Shown here: in pieces, positions 1 through 12,008 of the stretch
Layout of the letters: each line of letters starts with the position of its first letter
How positions within the stretch are numbered: the first letter of the stretch is position 1
Assembly (NCBI GenBank): GCA_950295325.1
Contig: OX485807.1
Coordinates: 9,637,001-9,701,000 of the forward strand
DNA: 64,000 nucleotides
From: Polytrichum commune
Lineage: Eukaryota; Streptophyta; Polytrichopsida; Polytrichales; Polytrichaceae
Reading direction: 5' to 3'
Made by a program: the position numbers and the translations under genes
Notes under the pieces: model-generated
Databases searched by the model: none
The model's input: only the letters and a program-made list of their open reading frames with translations
What the model was told of the DNA's origin: nothing

Positions 1-309
1 CGTGGCTTGGGTCTCGGCTACATCTCGCTTATGATCCCTCGGTGTTCCCTACCAAGTAATTCCTAACTAGTTGACAATGGTTGCAAGGATACAACAAATG
101 CACATTAGGGACTTGTCATGGAACTTAACAATGATCATGGCCATAACATTGTTATTCAACAATGTGCATTCATTATGTGGCATCTCATGGTTATATTCTT
201 AGGGCCCACAAAACGAACAAACGCATGCACACTGCTTGATAATATTATGGCTCTCCATGAATTTGGTGTCACCCCTCTATACCACATGGATTTGATGAAG
301 GCTCCTTTC

Positions 310-555
310 CTTCCCCTTCACAGACTTCTTACTCCTACCCCAACACCCGCTTGATCAGCGTGTTCGGCTTGCTCAACTTTGCAATGATTTCACATCGTTG
401 GACTTCAGTCAAGTGGGTTGTCTCATGTTTCATCCATTTCATGTTGCGATTCATTGAATCAAAAGGTCTAGAAAGTGATACGAGTAAAGTATACACCTAT
501 TAACTAAGTGTGCACCAACGACTCCGGTTCAAAGTGCGTACAGGAGATTACTGTA
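310..555. mobile_element. Pogo-like (Tc1/mariner) element, right end
   Basis: The block up to 553 is a diverged direct copy of the right part of the element at 9411-10032. On the minus strand its end reads TA then CAGTAATCTCC, matching the pogo/Lemi pattern of a CAGT-starting terminal repeat beside a TA target site. The terminal repeat runs inward through the motif around 481-540 that is shared with the second copy. The left end is not visible, so the element either continues beyond the window or is degraded past recognition. Seen: shared sequence and terminus. Inferred: superfamily. Confidence 0.65.
315..432 (-). pseudogene. Decayed transposase helix-turn-helix fragment (CENP-B/psq type)
   Basis: Reading the minus strand from about 432 gives LTEVQRCEIIAKLSKPN followed by a basic stretch and then stop codons within what should be a REYxVSEGAI recognition helix. 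This is the N-terminal DNA-binding helix-turn-helix of pogo/Tigger-type transposases. At least two in-frame stops lie at about 325-335, so it cannot encode a working protein. A less decayed copy lies at 9735-9969 in the same orientation. No catalytic DDE part is visible. Family assignment comes from the motif pattern, not from a search. Confidence 0.7.
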
Positions 556-601
556 GAAGATTAAGTCTACATTATTTGGACCGAAGCAGGCCTAGGAGAA
601 A

Positions 602-602
<1 letters not shown>

Positions 603-644
<42 letters not shown>
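603..644. repeat. (AAG)n trinucleotide microsatellite
   Basis: About 14 uninterrupted copies of AAG/GAA lie just outside the pogo-like terminus. A short duplicated phrase, GTTTAAGGCCTAGGAGAAATA, recurs around it with small changes. Confidence 0.95.
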
Positions 645-645
<1 letters not shown>

Positions 646-646
<1 letters not shown>

Positions 647-3600
647 TGTAAGTTTAAGGCCTAGGAGAAATACTATGTAAGTTTAAGGTACTTTCTATGT
701 ACTCCAGTCACGGTTCTAGGAGACATTTTAGACATGGAGCGTTGTTGTAGTTCAAGGGGAGGGGCAAGTTGCAGAACCAAATCTCTTGATCTTCACATTG
801 TTGAAGGTGTTCAATCTCGTGTCGATATGCTTACAATGAGGTGTATGTTGAAAGCTATATCAAAAGGTTTATAAATCGCTTTTTTGGATGTGTGAGATCC
901 GCTTCATGTGAGGGACATCAATTCTAAAGAGATTGATTTCTTACTAGCATTGTTTCATGGTTAGAAATGATATCCAATATTCAAAAAACAAAACTAGTTT
1001 GCTAAAATATTTCAATCAACAGGTGGTTTGGAGACCGTTAACAACACTCCCTTCAAGTTGCTATTCCCTTCATATCTAGTAGACATCTCTCCTCATGTCC
1101 ACACGACATGATACCAACATAATAAATCAATGCGTGATGATTTGTATTCATACAATAAAACTGGTCATATAGTCATGAAAACCAATCTCGTAAACATGGC
1201 ACCTAGTGTTTTTCCACCGTATAAAGCGAGAGAAGGGAAATGTCGTTTTGGGATCATGAATGTGTTGAGACATTGGTGCTCTGGACATTATTATGCACAT
1301 GATCTCCCCTTTGGCCTATGTTGCAACTAAACAACACTAATTAAGCATCTCAAAACCCTAAATGTTGAGTTCATTCAGCAACTGAAGATGTATAAAAAAG
1401 TATGAGTTCAAAAGCTTTTTGGAGTTCACATTCGAGAGAAAATTGTAAAACTTGATGGCGTTTTGACTACATCTATATGGTCGGAATGAGGATAATCATA
1501 AACCCTCACCACCAGAAAAATCATAAATTGATGTCTTTTATAGACTACAAATCAAAAGACAAGATAAATCAACATCACTCAAGCTTCGATTGAATGGTTA
1601 AATATTTTTCTTAAGTAAAAATGTCTTGCAACAAACCATGTCGTCACAATCCTTTGCACCCATGCATATGACACGTCATTTTAACATGACCCCCCCACCT
1701 TTCGGGAACAGTGGGGCATGGCAAGACAATTGCCACCACCACCACCACGTCTTCCATTGCAAAGTAGATAAGAAACAATACTAAGTTCCAACCACATGAA
1801 GGTGCACCCATTTTTTCTTTTTTTGAGATATAGTTTCAATTGAATTGTCCGAGTTGTTGTAGATGTTTACTAGTTCCCGTGACAAGTGCAAGAAATTGGA
1901 ATCCTAAGAAGAAATGGTTTTTTTTGGCCTTGAGAAAGTTGTATTTTGAAGAATACTCACAACCACTTTTGGGCATCCGAGGGTTAAAGAAAGAAAGGAA
2001 GGCTTGTGCTCATTCTCATGACCACCCAAGAGCAAGTCAAATTTGTGGGGCGATATTTCCACGTATGAGTGACGAGATATGAGTGAGATACAAGGCTGGC
2101 TGACACCAAATCAATCTCCCAAATCCCACCCGTATATATATTCATGATGTTGAAGAGTCTCCATCAAATTAGGTACTACCATGGATATGTATATATATAA
2201 AAATAAATAACTTATTTGTGGTTATGCTAAATATCTAGTGCCTATCGGACACCCGACATATCAAACCAATCCATTCTTTAAGTGCCTCTAATTGGCTTTC
2301 TTTTCTTCACCTCTTTAATATACGCAATAATCCCCGGTCGTCAATAACTATCTCAAGGTTCAAAAACCGTGAAGTCATGACATTGGATTTCTAGAAAATC
2401 ATACCTTGACCCAAAAGCAAACTAAATGCAAATTCATGCTTTCTTCTTTAGTTTAACGTGACATGTTCATATTCATAGCACTTCTTTCTTACATCGATGA
2501 TGAAGTCTGTTAATAATTTTTTCTAAATAAGTCCGGCTATGAAGTCTTTTCATCCAACTTAATTGTTATTTTATTGCACCAGTCATGGACTAGCTAGCCT
2601 CCCTCATGTGGTATTTGCTCCCTCTGGAGAATATTGTGTAGGGGACGGTGTATTACGTGACGCACACCAAGGCTTACTAGTGAGGTGGGAAACAACATGT
2701 TTGATATTTGGCTAATCGTTGCACGAATGGAGGTGCTCATTGGAGTAAAATTTTGTGACACCTATCATGGGGAGGGTGAAGACGTATTAAAAACATTACA
2801 TAGCATGAGGTTTCTATCTATAATCAAATGAACTCCAGATTGGAATTATAAACCCTTCATTTAGTCCAGTGGGGCCCAATTGTAATGATTTCACAACAAG
2901 CTTAGGAGAGGCGTATCCGCACCTCCCATGCTGGGTGTTATGAATCAAAATCCCATTCATCATCCAAGTTATCAATATGACATTTTTCTCATCACATAAG
3001 GAAGGTGAGAATTAACTCAACCTCATCAAGGCAACTCTCACACCTCATTATCATTAAGAAAAGGTCTTCTCAACACAACCCATACGGCATGTGTCATTTA
3101 GCCATCATAAACGAAATCATATTTTGTGTCACACATGTGTCAAATAGACCCATATTGACACAAAATGTGATGTTTTGAACATGCATTAGATTACAATGTG
3201 TCAATTGAATTGACAAAACATGTGTCAATTCAATTTCATTTCTCAATATTTCTTATAAATAATTTCCAGTCTCTCTCATGTTATAATGGACACTTAAGAT
3301 AATAACAAAATTGAGTTAGCGTAGACATTGGCATGCTACCTTCACAAGGTGCCCAAGAATGGACATCAAAATGCATGTTTATTCATTAGGTGCATGTAAA
3401 TGGATATGTGAGGAAGCCAATGGAAGCACAAGGAACTCAATGTTGAAGATCTCACACCACAAAAATCACGGCTCCCAACCATTGATTCTCTTCCACTACA
3501 CGATTTGATGATCTACTACAATAGTTGAAAATCTATCTGCATTCATGTATTTGAAACCTTCCTAGTGGAAGAGAAGGTCCAATGCTAAGGAGCCACAATA

Positions 3601-6167
3601 TTCGGAATTTTTGTTGAAGGCCCCCAAACACATTGAAGACAATCGAGAATTCAACTCAACACCGGCGCTGATCATCTTTTCCTTTAAAGGGTTTAAAAGA
3701 GGTGATATTAGGGCCCATATTTCACGGTTTAAGGTGCCAATGGGTATGTGAGTATTCCGGTCCATATATCTAGTCTATTCAAGTTTCTTTGAGCTTCTAG
3801 ATTAGATAGATGTGTGCAATCGATTTCGTATTTTCTTTTACTCGATTTCCTCTTCACATGCTGTGTGTGTGTGTTTTTGAAGAAAAAAATTATTTTGATT
3901 TTGATTTTTATAATGGTAGAGGTCGAATTCACCTTGATGTACCATTTATTCTAGTTCACTTGGCCATGTGACTCCTTAGACTTGCGCAACAACCTTTCTA
4001 TGACAAAAGTAAGATTATGATGGTGTTTCTCACATGAAAGAACTCAGTCAAAGCTAATTCCTAAACCCTAATTCGATTTTCATATTTGATTGATTGTTGA
4101 TATTCGTGGCTCCGGAAAGTGGAGTAGAGTCATAATGAAGGAATTCCACAAGCTTAAACCACAGGTTTGGAGAGGTGGTTAGAGACACCATGAAGGCGTG
4201 TGAATTAGTTAGTTTGGAAGATTTGGTCTAGCCGCCTCTCCACAAGGAGTTTACAAGTATGGGAAGAACCGTGAAGGGTGTGTCAAACCATTGTTTTGAC
4301 AATAGCTCTATCCATCCATTAATTACGGGGTTAACATGGCGTTTGTGTATGGGCTTACATCCCCGACTCGACCCCATGTTTATATGGGTAGCCGCTAATT
4401 TTTATTTTTATTTTTTTGGTAGGTAGCATGCCACCTATAACTAGGCGCTAACCCTCAAAAGAGGGGGTTTGAACAATGAAAACGGGGGAGGGTCAACATG
4501 GGTAGTTGTAGAGCAGAGGCGCCCATTCCTTATTAGGACCCTATCGACAATGTATAGGGTGTCATGATTTTGACGAGGTCGAGACTAATTTCGGTAAAGA
4601 GAAGAAAAATCATGGGTGGTCAAAATAATGTTCTATGTCTCATAGCTTTTAAGGGTTAGTTTTCTTGTAGATGCGACCAGGTGAAATCTACACTTCCATT
4701 AGATTAAGTGATAGCAATAACCGGGTGGGCGGAGCGGCTCACATTGAAACTAACCTTGAGTCTCTGACTTATGATCTCACTAGGGAATCGGTTTTGTTAT
4801 GACGCACGTCCCCGGTTTTGAGTGCTAACATGAGAAGGAATTCATCTCAAAAGCAGTGGTTATGATAGACTCTAGACATGGGTACACTGTGCTCGGACGA
4901 ACGTTCGACTTCAAGAATTCGAAACAATTTCAATTTGAGGAATAAAATTATCGAAAAAATTGCAATCCTCCTGGTACCTATCTTCCTACACATGAATGTG
5001 TTTTGCACCGCCTTGTACTACTTCTCCCCAATTTGGCACAAAATCTCTTAAGCGATAGGTTATGGGCGCCTCTACCCTAAGTAGCACCCGGTCGTTAACT
5101 ACTCCTCCTCATCCCGCTCCCCCGCATATCTTGCACATGTGGTCGCCCCGACAACACTCCCAAATGTCGAGCCCACGTGTTGGCAACATGGGCCACGTTA
5201 TTTGGGGACTTTATGGACCATGTCATTTTGTCAACGTGGTGTTTGCCAGTGTGACCTTGTCGTTTCCCATTCCCCAAGCTCAGTTCGTTCCTGATGTCCC
5301 CATAGTACGCCATTCCCTCCAAACCCGGGAACACGCTATTAAAAAACTAGCTAGAATGTGCCACCAAAGATATGGTATACTCTTTTTTATAGGTAATTAT
5401 GTATCTTTGATGAAATATGTCACATTGGATTAACACTATTATAAGGTTTTGTATAACATATCGACTTCTTTTTTTCCCTTTTAGGATTGATATACCGTGT
5501 GGGATGAATTATCTTTGTGTTGATAATGAAGCGTTTTGTGTCACCGAGTGTGTACTTCCAGTGATTTGAAACCTAAGTTATTGAAGCTTAGAATGTATTA
5601 TGGCCGCCGATACAAAAACCAACCGCCATTTGGAACTCAATTGTTCCTAGTGACATTCCTTCGTATCGTAGTCTTGGTTTTGGCACTGCAACTGTTGGAA
5701 ACATCTCTACCTTTGATCTCTACATTTCACTTTTGTAATTTACTTCAATTCATCATAATTAATTAAGGGGATGCCAAAAAAAAACGCCAGAAGGTGGACT
5801 CTTCATTGGAAACCCAAATGACATTTGTGACCGGTGGATATGCTTGTACTTCATCTCATGCGAAAATGATCCTGTCAATTAAAATACTAAGCCTTTAATG
5901 AAATCATAATTTTCATCTTCATTTATTATGAGATCACTCATTTCACATTACTAGCTCAACCATTTGGGAATTTCCCTGCAAAGATGGTGGCGACTAGGTC
6001 ACCATCGATCTTGCCATCATGCTAATCGCCAACTATTCAACGTCTCAAGTAGTCCACTAATATAGGTCATCTCCACACATAGTAGATTGGTGCCATTTCC
6101 ATTTAAAACCCTAGAATACGCCATCCATTGCTTACAATGCTTGTTGTCTCGAAGTGCCATTCTATTC
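646..6167. other. Intergenic DNA, no gene recognised
   Basis: Both strands are full of stop codons. The longest open frames (about 80 to 120 codons, for example near 1840, 5062 and 5536) show no recognisable motif and no support from neighbours. Features seen are an A/T-rich background, a CCACCA-rich patch near 1730-1750, a TG repeat near 3860-3873, and the inverted-repeat cluster at 3121-3235. A slightly GC-richer patch lies at 5050-5340 with no family resemblance that I can name. Confidence 0.6.
3121..3235. repeat. Cluster of two small perfect inverted repeats
   Basis: ATTTTGTGTCA (3121-3131) is repeated inverted at 3156-3166. AATTGAATTGACA (3203-3215) is repeated inverted at 3223-3235. 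All four arms share the core TGTCA/TGACA. This could be the loop end of an old foldback transposon. I found no target-site duplication. Confidence 0.75.
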
Positions 6168-6170
6168 TTA

Positions 6171-7641
6171 GGGCCACTTCACACACGAGACTGAGAGCCC
6201 GTGACCATTACACTTCAAGCACTCTCATTGCTGGAAAACGACGGTCCAAGTTTGCTTCACATTATACTTGAGGGACCAACGGAGTATGTGAATGCAAGAT
6301 GGATGTAAAGTCTACATGGATTTCTCCATGGCATCAAATGAATCATGTTTCATAGTCGCTTGGACTATTTTCAAAAACCACCTCTTGGAGGTAGACCTAA
6401 TACAAAACCACGAGGCCATGGCACTCTGAACACTCACAACCGTTGATTAATTCTACTTTATCATGCGTGAGGACCCGCATGAACAGAAATTCATTGAATA
6501 GCATTTGGTTGAGGACCCGGTCACATGTGACTTCACACTACACTTGAGGGTCCATGACCACACGACAAGATGTTGGAGGTTTGTTGGGACGGCCTTTGGA
6601 CACTTTCTTTTGGGCTACCATAATTTCATGGTCAAGAACCTCACAAACTTCTCTCGTTAGATGAAATTCATGACTTATGTTTAGATATTTGTCTCACAAT
6701 CACATCCCATGGTAGGACTGATGGTGAGGAGAGTGCACCTACGGATCCCCCTTATAAGTTTAATCCTAGACAAAGATTGTTGGCATTTCTTTGCACTTTA
6801 TGAACACACAACAACGCATCAACTCTTGAAGCGATTGGGGTGGGATTGGTCGAATAGTGAAATAAATGATGATGCAATGTTTATTCATGCCTTGTATAAG
6901 TTTTGCCTTGTCCGATGACATAGAGTGGCTCGATTCTTATGAAAGGGAGGTGTTGGGTCAAATTCTACCAGGTCTTAAGGGTGTCACAGGTGACATAGAC
7001 AACATCCTCATCAAGATAATACATCATTTTATAACAATCCTAACCACTCTAGAGGGTTCAATGGGCGAAAGAAGATGTACAACTATCAACATCATCGTCA
7101 TCGTGGACAACAACGGGCTATTCATATATGCGGATCTCAAGTACCTTGGAACCTTTCAGGATATTACTTGCCTAAGAGACTACGAACTTGACATAAATTG
7201 CCAAAAACAAATTTACCCACACTGATGGGCACTTCGAGATGGTCCTAGGTGATGTTGGATATGTAGATGCCGATAGGTACATACTTCGTCACATGGGCAG
7301 AGAAGAATCCCTCCCATGTTGGATGTCTTTGCTATTAATGCTTTCAACAAAAGTCATGCAAGATATTGAGTGAAGGTTGAGTGGGGCATAGGTGGGTTAA
7401 AGCAAAATTTCAAGCAGTTGATGAAGCGCTTTCACTCCTCTTGCCCTAACTATTGTCATTTTTTTGCATTGGTTGTTTGTTGACTATTTTTTTTTACATA
7501 GGTGTAGATTGGATTTCACAACGCAACTTTATGGTGAGGAGAATGGTGATGGTGTGCGTGGTTGGGTCAGAGACTTCTAATGGGTAATGAGTTGACTTGT
7601 CTATATGTACTTGATAGTTTCACCAATTATAAAGTTGGCCC
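6171..7641 (+). mobile_element. Degenerate PIF/Harbinger transposon carrying its own transposase remnant
   Basis: The left end reads TTA then GGGCCACTTCACACACGAG. The proposed right end, on the minus strand, reads GGGCCAACTTTATAATTGG and is flanked by TTT rather than TTA. A TTA target site and G-rich ends are typical of PIF/Harbinger elements. The subterminal region (6190-6450) is clearly related to that of the short element at 11391-11991, including the phrases GGTCCAAGTTTGC / CGTCCAAGTTCAC and the palindromic CCTCTTGGAGG / CCTCCAAGAGG. The transposase remnant lies between the ends. The left boundary is well supported and the right one is tentative. Confidence 0.6.
6709..7580 (+). pseudogene. 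PIF/Harbinger transposase (DDE_Tnp_4 type), broken
   Basis: Fragments in three shifting frames line up in the right order for a plant Harbinger transposase. They are a region around the first catalytic aspartate (GVTGDIDNILIKI, about 6976-7015), then VDNNGLFIYADLKYLGTFQD (about 7100-7165) holding the second D, then VLGDVGYVDADRYI (about 7240-7280), then VEWGIGGLK (about 7375-7405) with the final glutamate, and a C-terminal stretch ending at TAA 7578-7580. Frameshifts and stops break it near 6918, 7225 and 7370, with another stop near 7480. The enzyme normally cuts and pastes its element at TTA/TAA sites together with a Myb-like partner; no partner gene is seen here. It is certainly non-functional. 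Family confidence is high from the motif order. Confidence 0.85.
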
Positions 7642-7644
7642 TTT

Positions 7645-9410
7645 TGTACTTGCTTATCTTTTAGAGGCTTCTTCTAGTCTCTCACGTGCATGTATTGGCT
7701 CCTCATGACTACTAACTCAAAAGCAATGCTTAGCTTAATGGAATAGCACCATTAAAATAAACCCTCAACCTCTTCATAGTAGTACAAGAGTCCATCATAA
7801 ATTCAATATATCCATGCACTTAACCTTGAAAGCATGGTCACTTATTATCCCTAACTCCTTTGCTTTCTCTAGATTCCTCAAACTTTGGGCCACGTGCTTC
7901 TTGACTATGAATGTAGACTTGGCCTATGAATGTACGGTGCCTCTCTAGGTTGAAATGCCCTAGTAGCCTTTGAATGTAACTCCATTTCCTTTGCCTCGAC
8001 CAACTCTGGTCTACCATCATCATTACCTTACACATGCTCAGTCAGTTACTAAGCCAACCGTAGAGAGTGGAATGTTGAGCAACATGGCAACAAGCTACTA
8101 CAACCACTTTGCCACCTACAACAAGGGGAGGAAACAAATCACTCAACTTGTTCCAAACATGGTGTGGAAGCTTGTGTATGCCGATTTCGAGGCATGCAAA
8201 TCCTAGCACCACCTTGCAAGAGGATATGCTTAAAGGATAGATTGAAGAAGGCCCTCAAGGAGGTGAAGACCAACACTAATAATGTATTTCTCAAGGATGG
8301 GGTACGTTATGGTAGAAAATATTAACATTATACATTCATAACCTCTCGCCGACCAAGAAAGTGCCTAGCATTTACAAAATGTATCTAAACCAAGGTTCTT
8401 AATCATTGTAACCTTCCTCACAACCTTTAGCTACTAGAATTGCCACCCTAAGTTTCTCCAAGTGAATAGTCCTCACCAACGGAAATGACATTAGCACCGC
8501 TTCAATGTGGATGCGCTTCCACAATGACCATTGTTTTAAAAACAATCTTAGTGTGCTAGCAAATTGACCACATCCTATGGGTTTTTTTGTGCATAGTGAT
8601 CCAATTCCTTTTCATGTGCATGATAAGCAACATTATTAGCAATACAAAAGGAAGCATGGCGGACTGAGATGTCAACATGCCACCTCCATGGCTTGTCAAT
8701 GGAGGGTAGAGAAAGATCCTCCATATGGTGATGCTATCCCTTGGCAATGCAACGCAAACCCCCAACAAGCTTAGGCCAAATATAAGTGACCTATAGTTCA
8801 TTTGGCAAACCATATATGTATCAAACATCCAAGGCGTCAAGGCAAAGAGGATTTGTGGTATGGATTGGTAAGGAAGGTAGACGCATGATCACATTGATGC
8901 TATCTAATGCATCCCACCCACAACATGTGCCTCCCAAAGAGATGACCTAGGAATTGCACCCTGGTCGCACCTGATAATAAACTTGCAATTGCCCACAAAA
9001 TAGCATGAGAAACGTATCCTTAGCATATGAATGGACTTGCAATCCAAATTAAAACTTCAAAATTCTTTAATATCACATGCATTTGGTTGCCACAAGCATG
9101 GTATTACGAAGGTTAGAGCATCTCTCTCTCTATAAATATATATAACTTCAACAATTTAGTATGGGTTCAATATATAGAACTAAAGAAAAATTGAGTTCTA
9201 ATACACCACAAAGGGTGCACTCGTCTTCAAGAGTTGGAGCCATGTGTGTGTGAGACCTTTTTTGAGTCCCCATGTAGTACAAAAAATTATCACTCTTATT
9301 CAGACTGTAATAGACATGTGAGACCCTTATTTGAATCCTGGCACTCATACTTCAGTAGACATGCAAATCATCGACTACATACTATTTTAGGGGAGTTGAT
9401 TCCCAAAGTG
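7645..9410. other. Intergenic DNA, nothing recognised
   Basis: Short open frames on both strands (the longest about 94 codons) lack recognisable motifs. A short CT/TA-rich patch lies at 9120-9145. I see no terminal repeats or RNA gene. Confidence 0.55.
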
Positions 9411-10032
9411 TAGTAATCTCCTGCTTAAATATGCACCCGTTTAAATACACATCCCGGTTAAGTGCGCAATTTTTTTGACAAAAGTTAGGGTTCATACTTT
9501 ATTGTCTAAACATGTCATGCATAGTCATTTGTTGCGAATGCATGAATTGTTTACCCTTGGCATTCAATGTCATTTTGTTAACGTTTCGCTAAAATGTCGG
9601 AAACAATTGTCGCAATTCATCATACATTTGGCCAACATCCGTTGAACATTGGAGCAAAGCAATTGGTCGTTGATGTCTAGGACAATGTTGTGTACAACTT
9701 CAAAGCCTTTGAAGTCGGTAGCACTTTTAGATTCAACAAATGTCTTGATAGGCATGATTTCGTTGCAGTACATTCTCCCGATTGTCCTAGACCTTCCAGA
9801 TCGCGCCTTCACTGACTTCGTACTCCCGCCCCAACACCCACTTGCTCAACTTTGCCATGATTTCACATTGTTGGGCTTCGGTCAGGCGGGTTGCCTTGGG
9901 TTCCATCCGTTTCCCGTTGCGATTCACCGAATCAGAGGGTCTACAAAGAAGTATGAGTAAAGTACGCACCTACCAACTAAGTGCGCACCAACGGCTCAGG
10001 TTCAAAGTGCTTACTTAAGTGGGAGATTATTG
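9411..10032 (-). mobile_element. Pogo-like (Tc1/mariner) deletion derivative
   Basis: The ends are inverted: the left reads TAGTAATCTCCTGCTTAAAT and the right, on the minus strand, reads CAATAATCTCCCACTTAAGT. TA follows the right end and TG, probably a mutated TA, precedes the left. At 622 bp it is too short for a full transposase and keeps only the N-terminal DNA-binding part. Its right portion (about 9806-10032) matches 317-553 in direct orientation. The terminal repeats continue inward with related GTGCGCAC-type motifs (about 9440-9470 and 9970-10005). Confidence 0.7.
9735..9969 (-). pseudogene. Transposase N-terminal helix-turn-helix (CENP-B/psq type), truncated
   Basis: The minus strand reads METs then RLTEAQQCEIMAKLSKW, then REYEVSEGAIWKV, a TAG stop at about 9789-9791 where the family usually has tryptophan, then DNRENVLQR. 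This is the first of the two DNA-binding helix-turn-helix units of pogo/Tigger/Lemi transposases, which bind the transposon ends. Another stop follows soon after, and no DDE catalytic region exists inside the 622-bp element, so this is a relic. The matching copy at 315-432 is more decayed. Confidence 0.75.
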
Positions 10033-10262
10033 TAATGAACACTAAATTGGAATTTTTTATTTTTAGTTTTAGTTTTTTTTTGCATCACTCAAGTGAACAA
10101 AAATCCACCTGCATGTTCACCCTTGTAGAATGAACACTGCAAACCCATGTTGAGCTTTAGTTGTTTTGCAATGATGACCCAACATAAATGGAGAATCATG
10201 CTTACAAAGTCCATGGCACAAGAAGGGGTGCTGCACCCCCGTAACGTAGTGCAGAGTAATGT

Positions 10263-10278
10263 TATATATATATATATA
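10263..10278. repeat. (TA)n microsatellite
   Basis: Eight TA dinucleotides. Confidence 0.95.
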
Positions 10279-10535
10279 CATGCTATCGCACTTCCACTGG
10301 CAGCTTGCTTAATTAGACTTTACACGTGGAAACCGTAGTAATTATGTGCAGCCTCCAGTGTGGCTTTGTGTGCACAAACCCCTAAAGAGAATAACTTACA
10401 GTGTTCACTTTAGTGTAAGCATAGTCAAGCTGTTTGTTGATTCCAATGCCATGTGCTTCATGTTCATATCCACTGTGGGTGAGTCAGAGCAACAAAACAA
10501 AGCATAATTTATGCAATGGGTAATTATGATGATGG

Positions 10536-10558
10536 TATATATATATATATATATATAT
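10536..10558. repeat. (TA)n microsatellite
   Basis: An uninterrupted TA run of about 23 bases. Confidence 0.95.
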
Positions 10559-10738
10559 GACTTCAATTCTTTCATAGCATTTCAATGGTAAGAAGAGTAC
10601 ATTACACAGAAACAGTTCTTCATTCCAATGGCATTTGAAAATACTGTTTCTCTGGACACCCCATTCCTTCCTCACACTCAAGTGGCCACAGTGTCTATCA
10701 TGGCTAACTTATGTCTGGTAAGCACCGGCGGTTAATTA

Positions 10739-11183
10739 GGGGCGGTTTACACTATGGACCATGAAGTCGTCCCACGGCCGTCTAAGCGATGTGATTGGAC
10801 GTTGAAGTCGTCCCGGGACGACTTGGGTTTACACCAAGGAAAAAATGGCAGAGTGACCACGGAGGTTGAGGTCCACAAAATATTATTTTTTAAGCCTACT
10901 CTATCCACTGCCATGGTCCAACGGGTTTTCCGTTGGGACAAGCAAAAGAGGTGGTCCGGGAAAAAGAGCAAGGGCCCATGTCAGAAAAATGCCGTTTTAA
11001 GCCTTTTTGGTGCATGGTCATTCTTCATGGTCCACATTCGGTTTACACCTAGTGAAGGGCCCATGAACCATGAAAACTAATATTTTAGTAACTCGGACCA
11101 TGGAAGTCGTCCCATGAAGTCGTCCCACGCAAAATAGGCCTCTTACGTGGGACGACTTCATGGTCCATAGTGTAAACCGCCCC
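10739..11183. mobile_element. PIF/Harbinger-type MITE with near-perfect 38-bp ends
   Basis: The two ends are inverted copies of GGGGCGGTTTACACTATGG continuing through ACCATGAAGTCGTCCCACG, with no mismatch visible over about 38 bp. TTA flanks both sides (10736-10738 and 11184-11186), the Harbinger target duplication. At 445 bp it cannot encode a transposase. Inner copies of GAAGTCGTCCC near both ends look like subterminal binding repeats. The end identity suggests it is one of the younger insertions in the window. It lies inside the hAT MITE at 10709-12008. Confidence 0.9.
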
Positions 11184-11390
11184 TTAGTTGCAGATGAAAT
11201 AACTGGTTGAGTTTGAGAAATAACCGGTCGAAGTTGAAGACTTCAGGAGAATTACCCATCATGTTAAAGGAATCTATGGAAGAATATACCCACTCAAATG
11301 AATGAAAGCAAAACCAGAAGATGTTAACATGTAACCGGCTATATTTAGAATCACTAGGATCTTGGCCGACTATATATGCCCAAACACTAA

Positions 11391-11991
11391 AGGCCAACTT
11401 CACACACAAGGCTGAAGGCTCTTGAGCATGGCACTGTAAGAAAGAGCTCTCATTGGTCGAAAAGGCGGAGACCGTCCAAGTTCACTTCACACTAGGAGGT
11501 GAAGACCTAAAGGCCCAAAGAAAAGTTCGTGGATGAAAAGTCTACATGCAATCGTACATGGTAGGTTGTGGATTAGGGTGCATGGTCTACTGGAATTTGC
11601 GTTAGACCTACCTCCAAGAGGTGGGCCTGACGCAAATTCCGAGAGACCATGACTTTTTTAATATATATATTTTTCCAACAAGACATATTTCAGGACAGGT
11701 TGCAAGGAAGATTCCAAAACAGATTCCAGGACAAACAAACACCACCAAGTGATTATCTTAAATTGATAAAGTTTGAGACATATTATATTAAACCAAATCC
11801 TCCCCTCTTTTTTCCGCCAACAAAATATGCTATGATCCCGCAACAGGGTTCATTCTCACTTCACAGTATGCTTGAGGGCCCAAGACTACATAAAATGGCT
11901 TTCCCAACACCCATGGTACGGCCTTTGGATGAGAGTCAAGGGTCCTCACCATTACAAGGTCACGGCTCTTGGCTCATGTGTGAAGTGGCCC
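11391..11991. mobile_element. PIF/Harbinger non-autonomous element related to 6171-7641
   Basis: The left end is AGGCCAACTTCACACACAAG and the right end, on the minus strand, is GGGCCACTTCACACATGAGC. TAA flanks both sides (11388-11390 and 11992-11994). The subterminal region shares several phrases in the same order with the left part of the transposase-bearing element at 6171. The open frame inside (about 131 codons near 11649-12044) runs out through the right end and is not a gene. Confidence 0.8.
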
Positions 11992-12008
11992 TAACTTCCC
12001 GGGCACTA

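Larger units (their letters stand above)
10709..12008 (+). mobile_element. hAT-type 'AACCGG' MITE, copy a, split by two later insertions
   Basis: Three pieces (10709-10738, 11184-11390 and 11992-12008) join into about 248 bp that align end to end with the copies at 43304, 50191 and 52399. The left piece ends ACCGGCGGTTAATTA, and the middle piece resumes TTAGTTGCAGATGAAATAACTGG, matching the continuous sequence of the other copies. The last piece, CTTCCCGGGCACTA, matches the 52399 copy's end (CTTCCTGGGCACTGG, plus strand of its reverse). This copy's own target duplication is too decayed to be convincing. Confidence 0.75.

Noticed and set aside
5062..5433. 123-codon open frame
   Set aside because: Long antisense frame in the same GC-richer patch, no motif, no conserved context.
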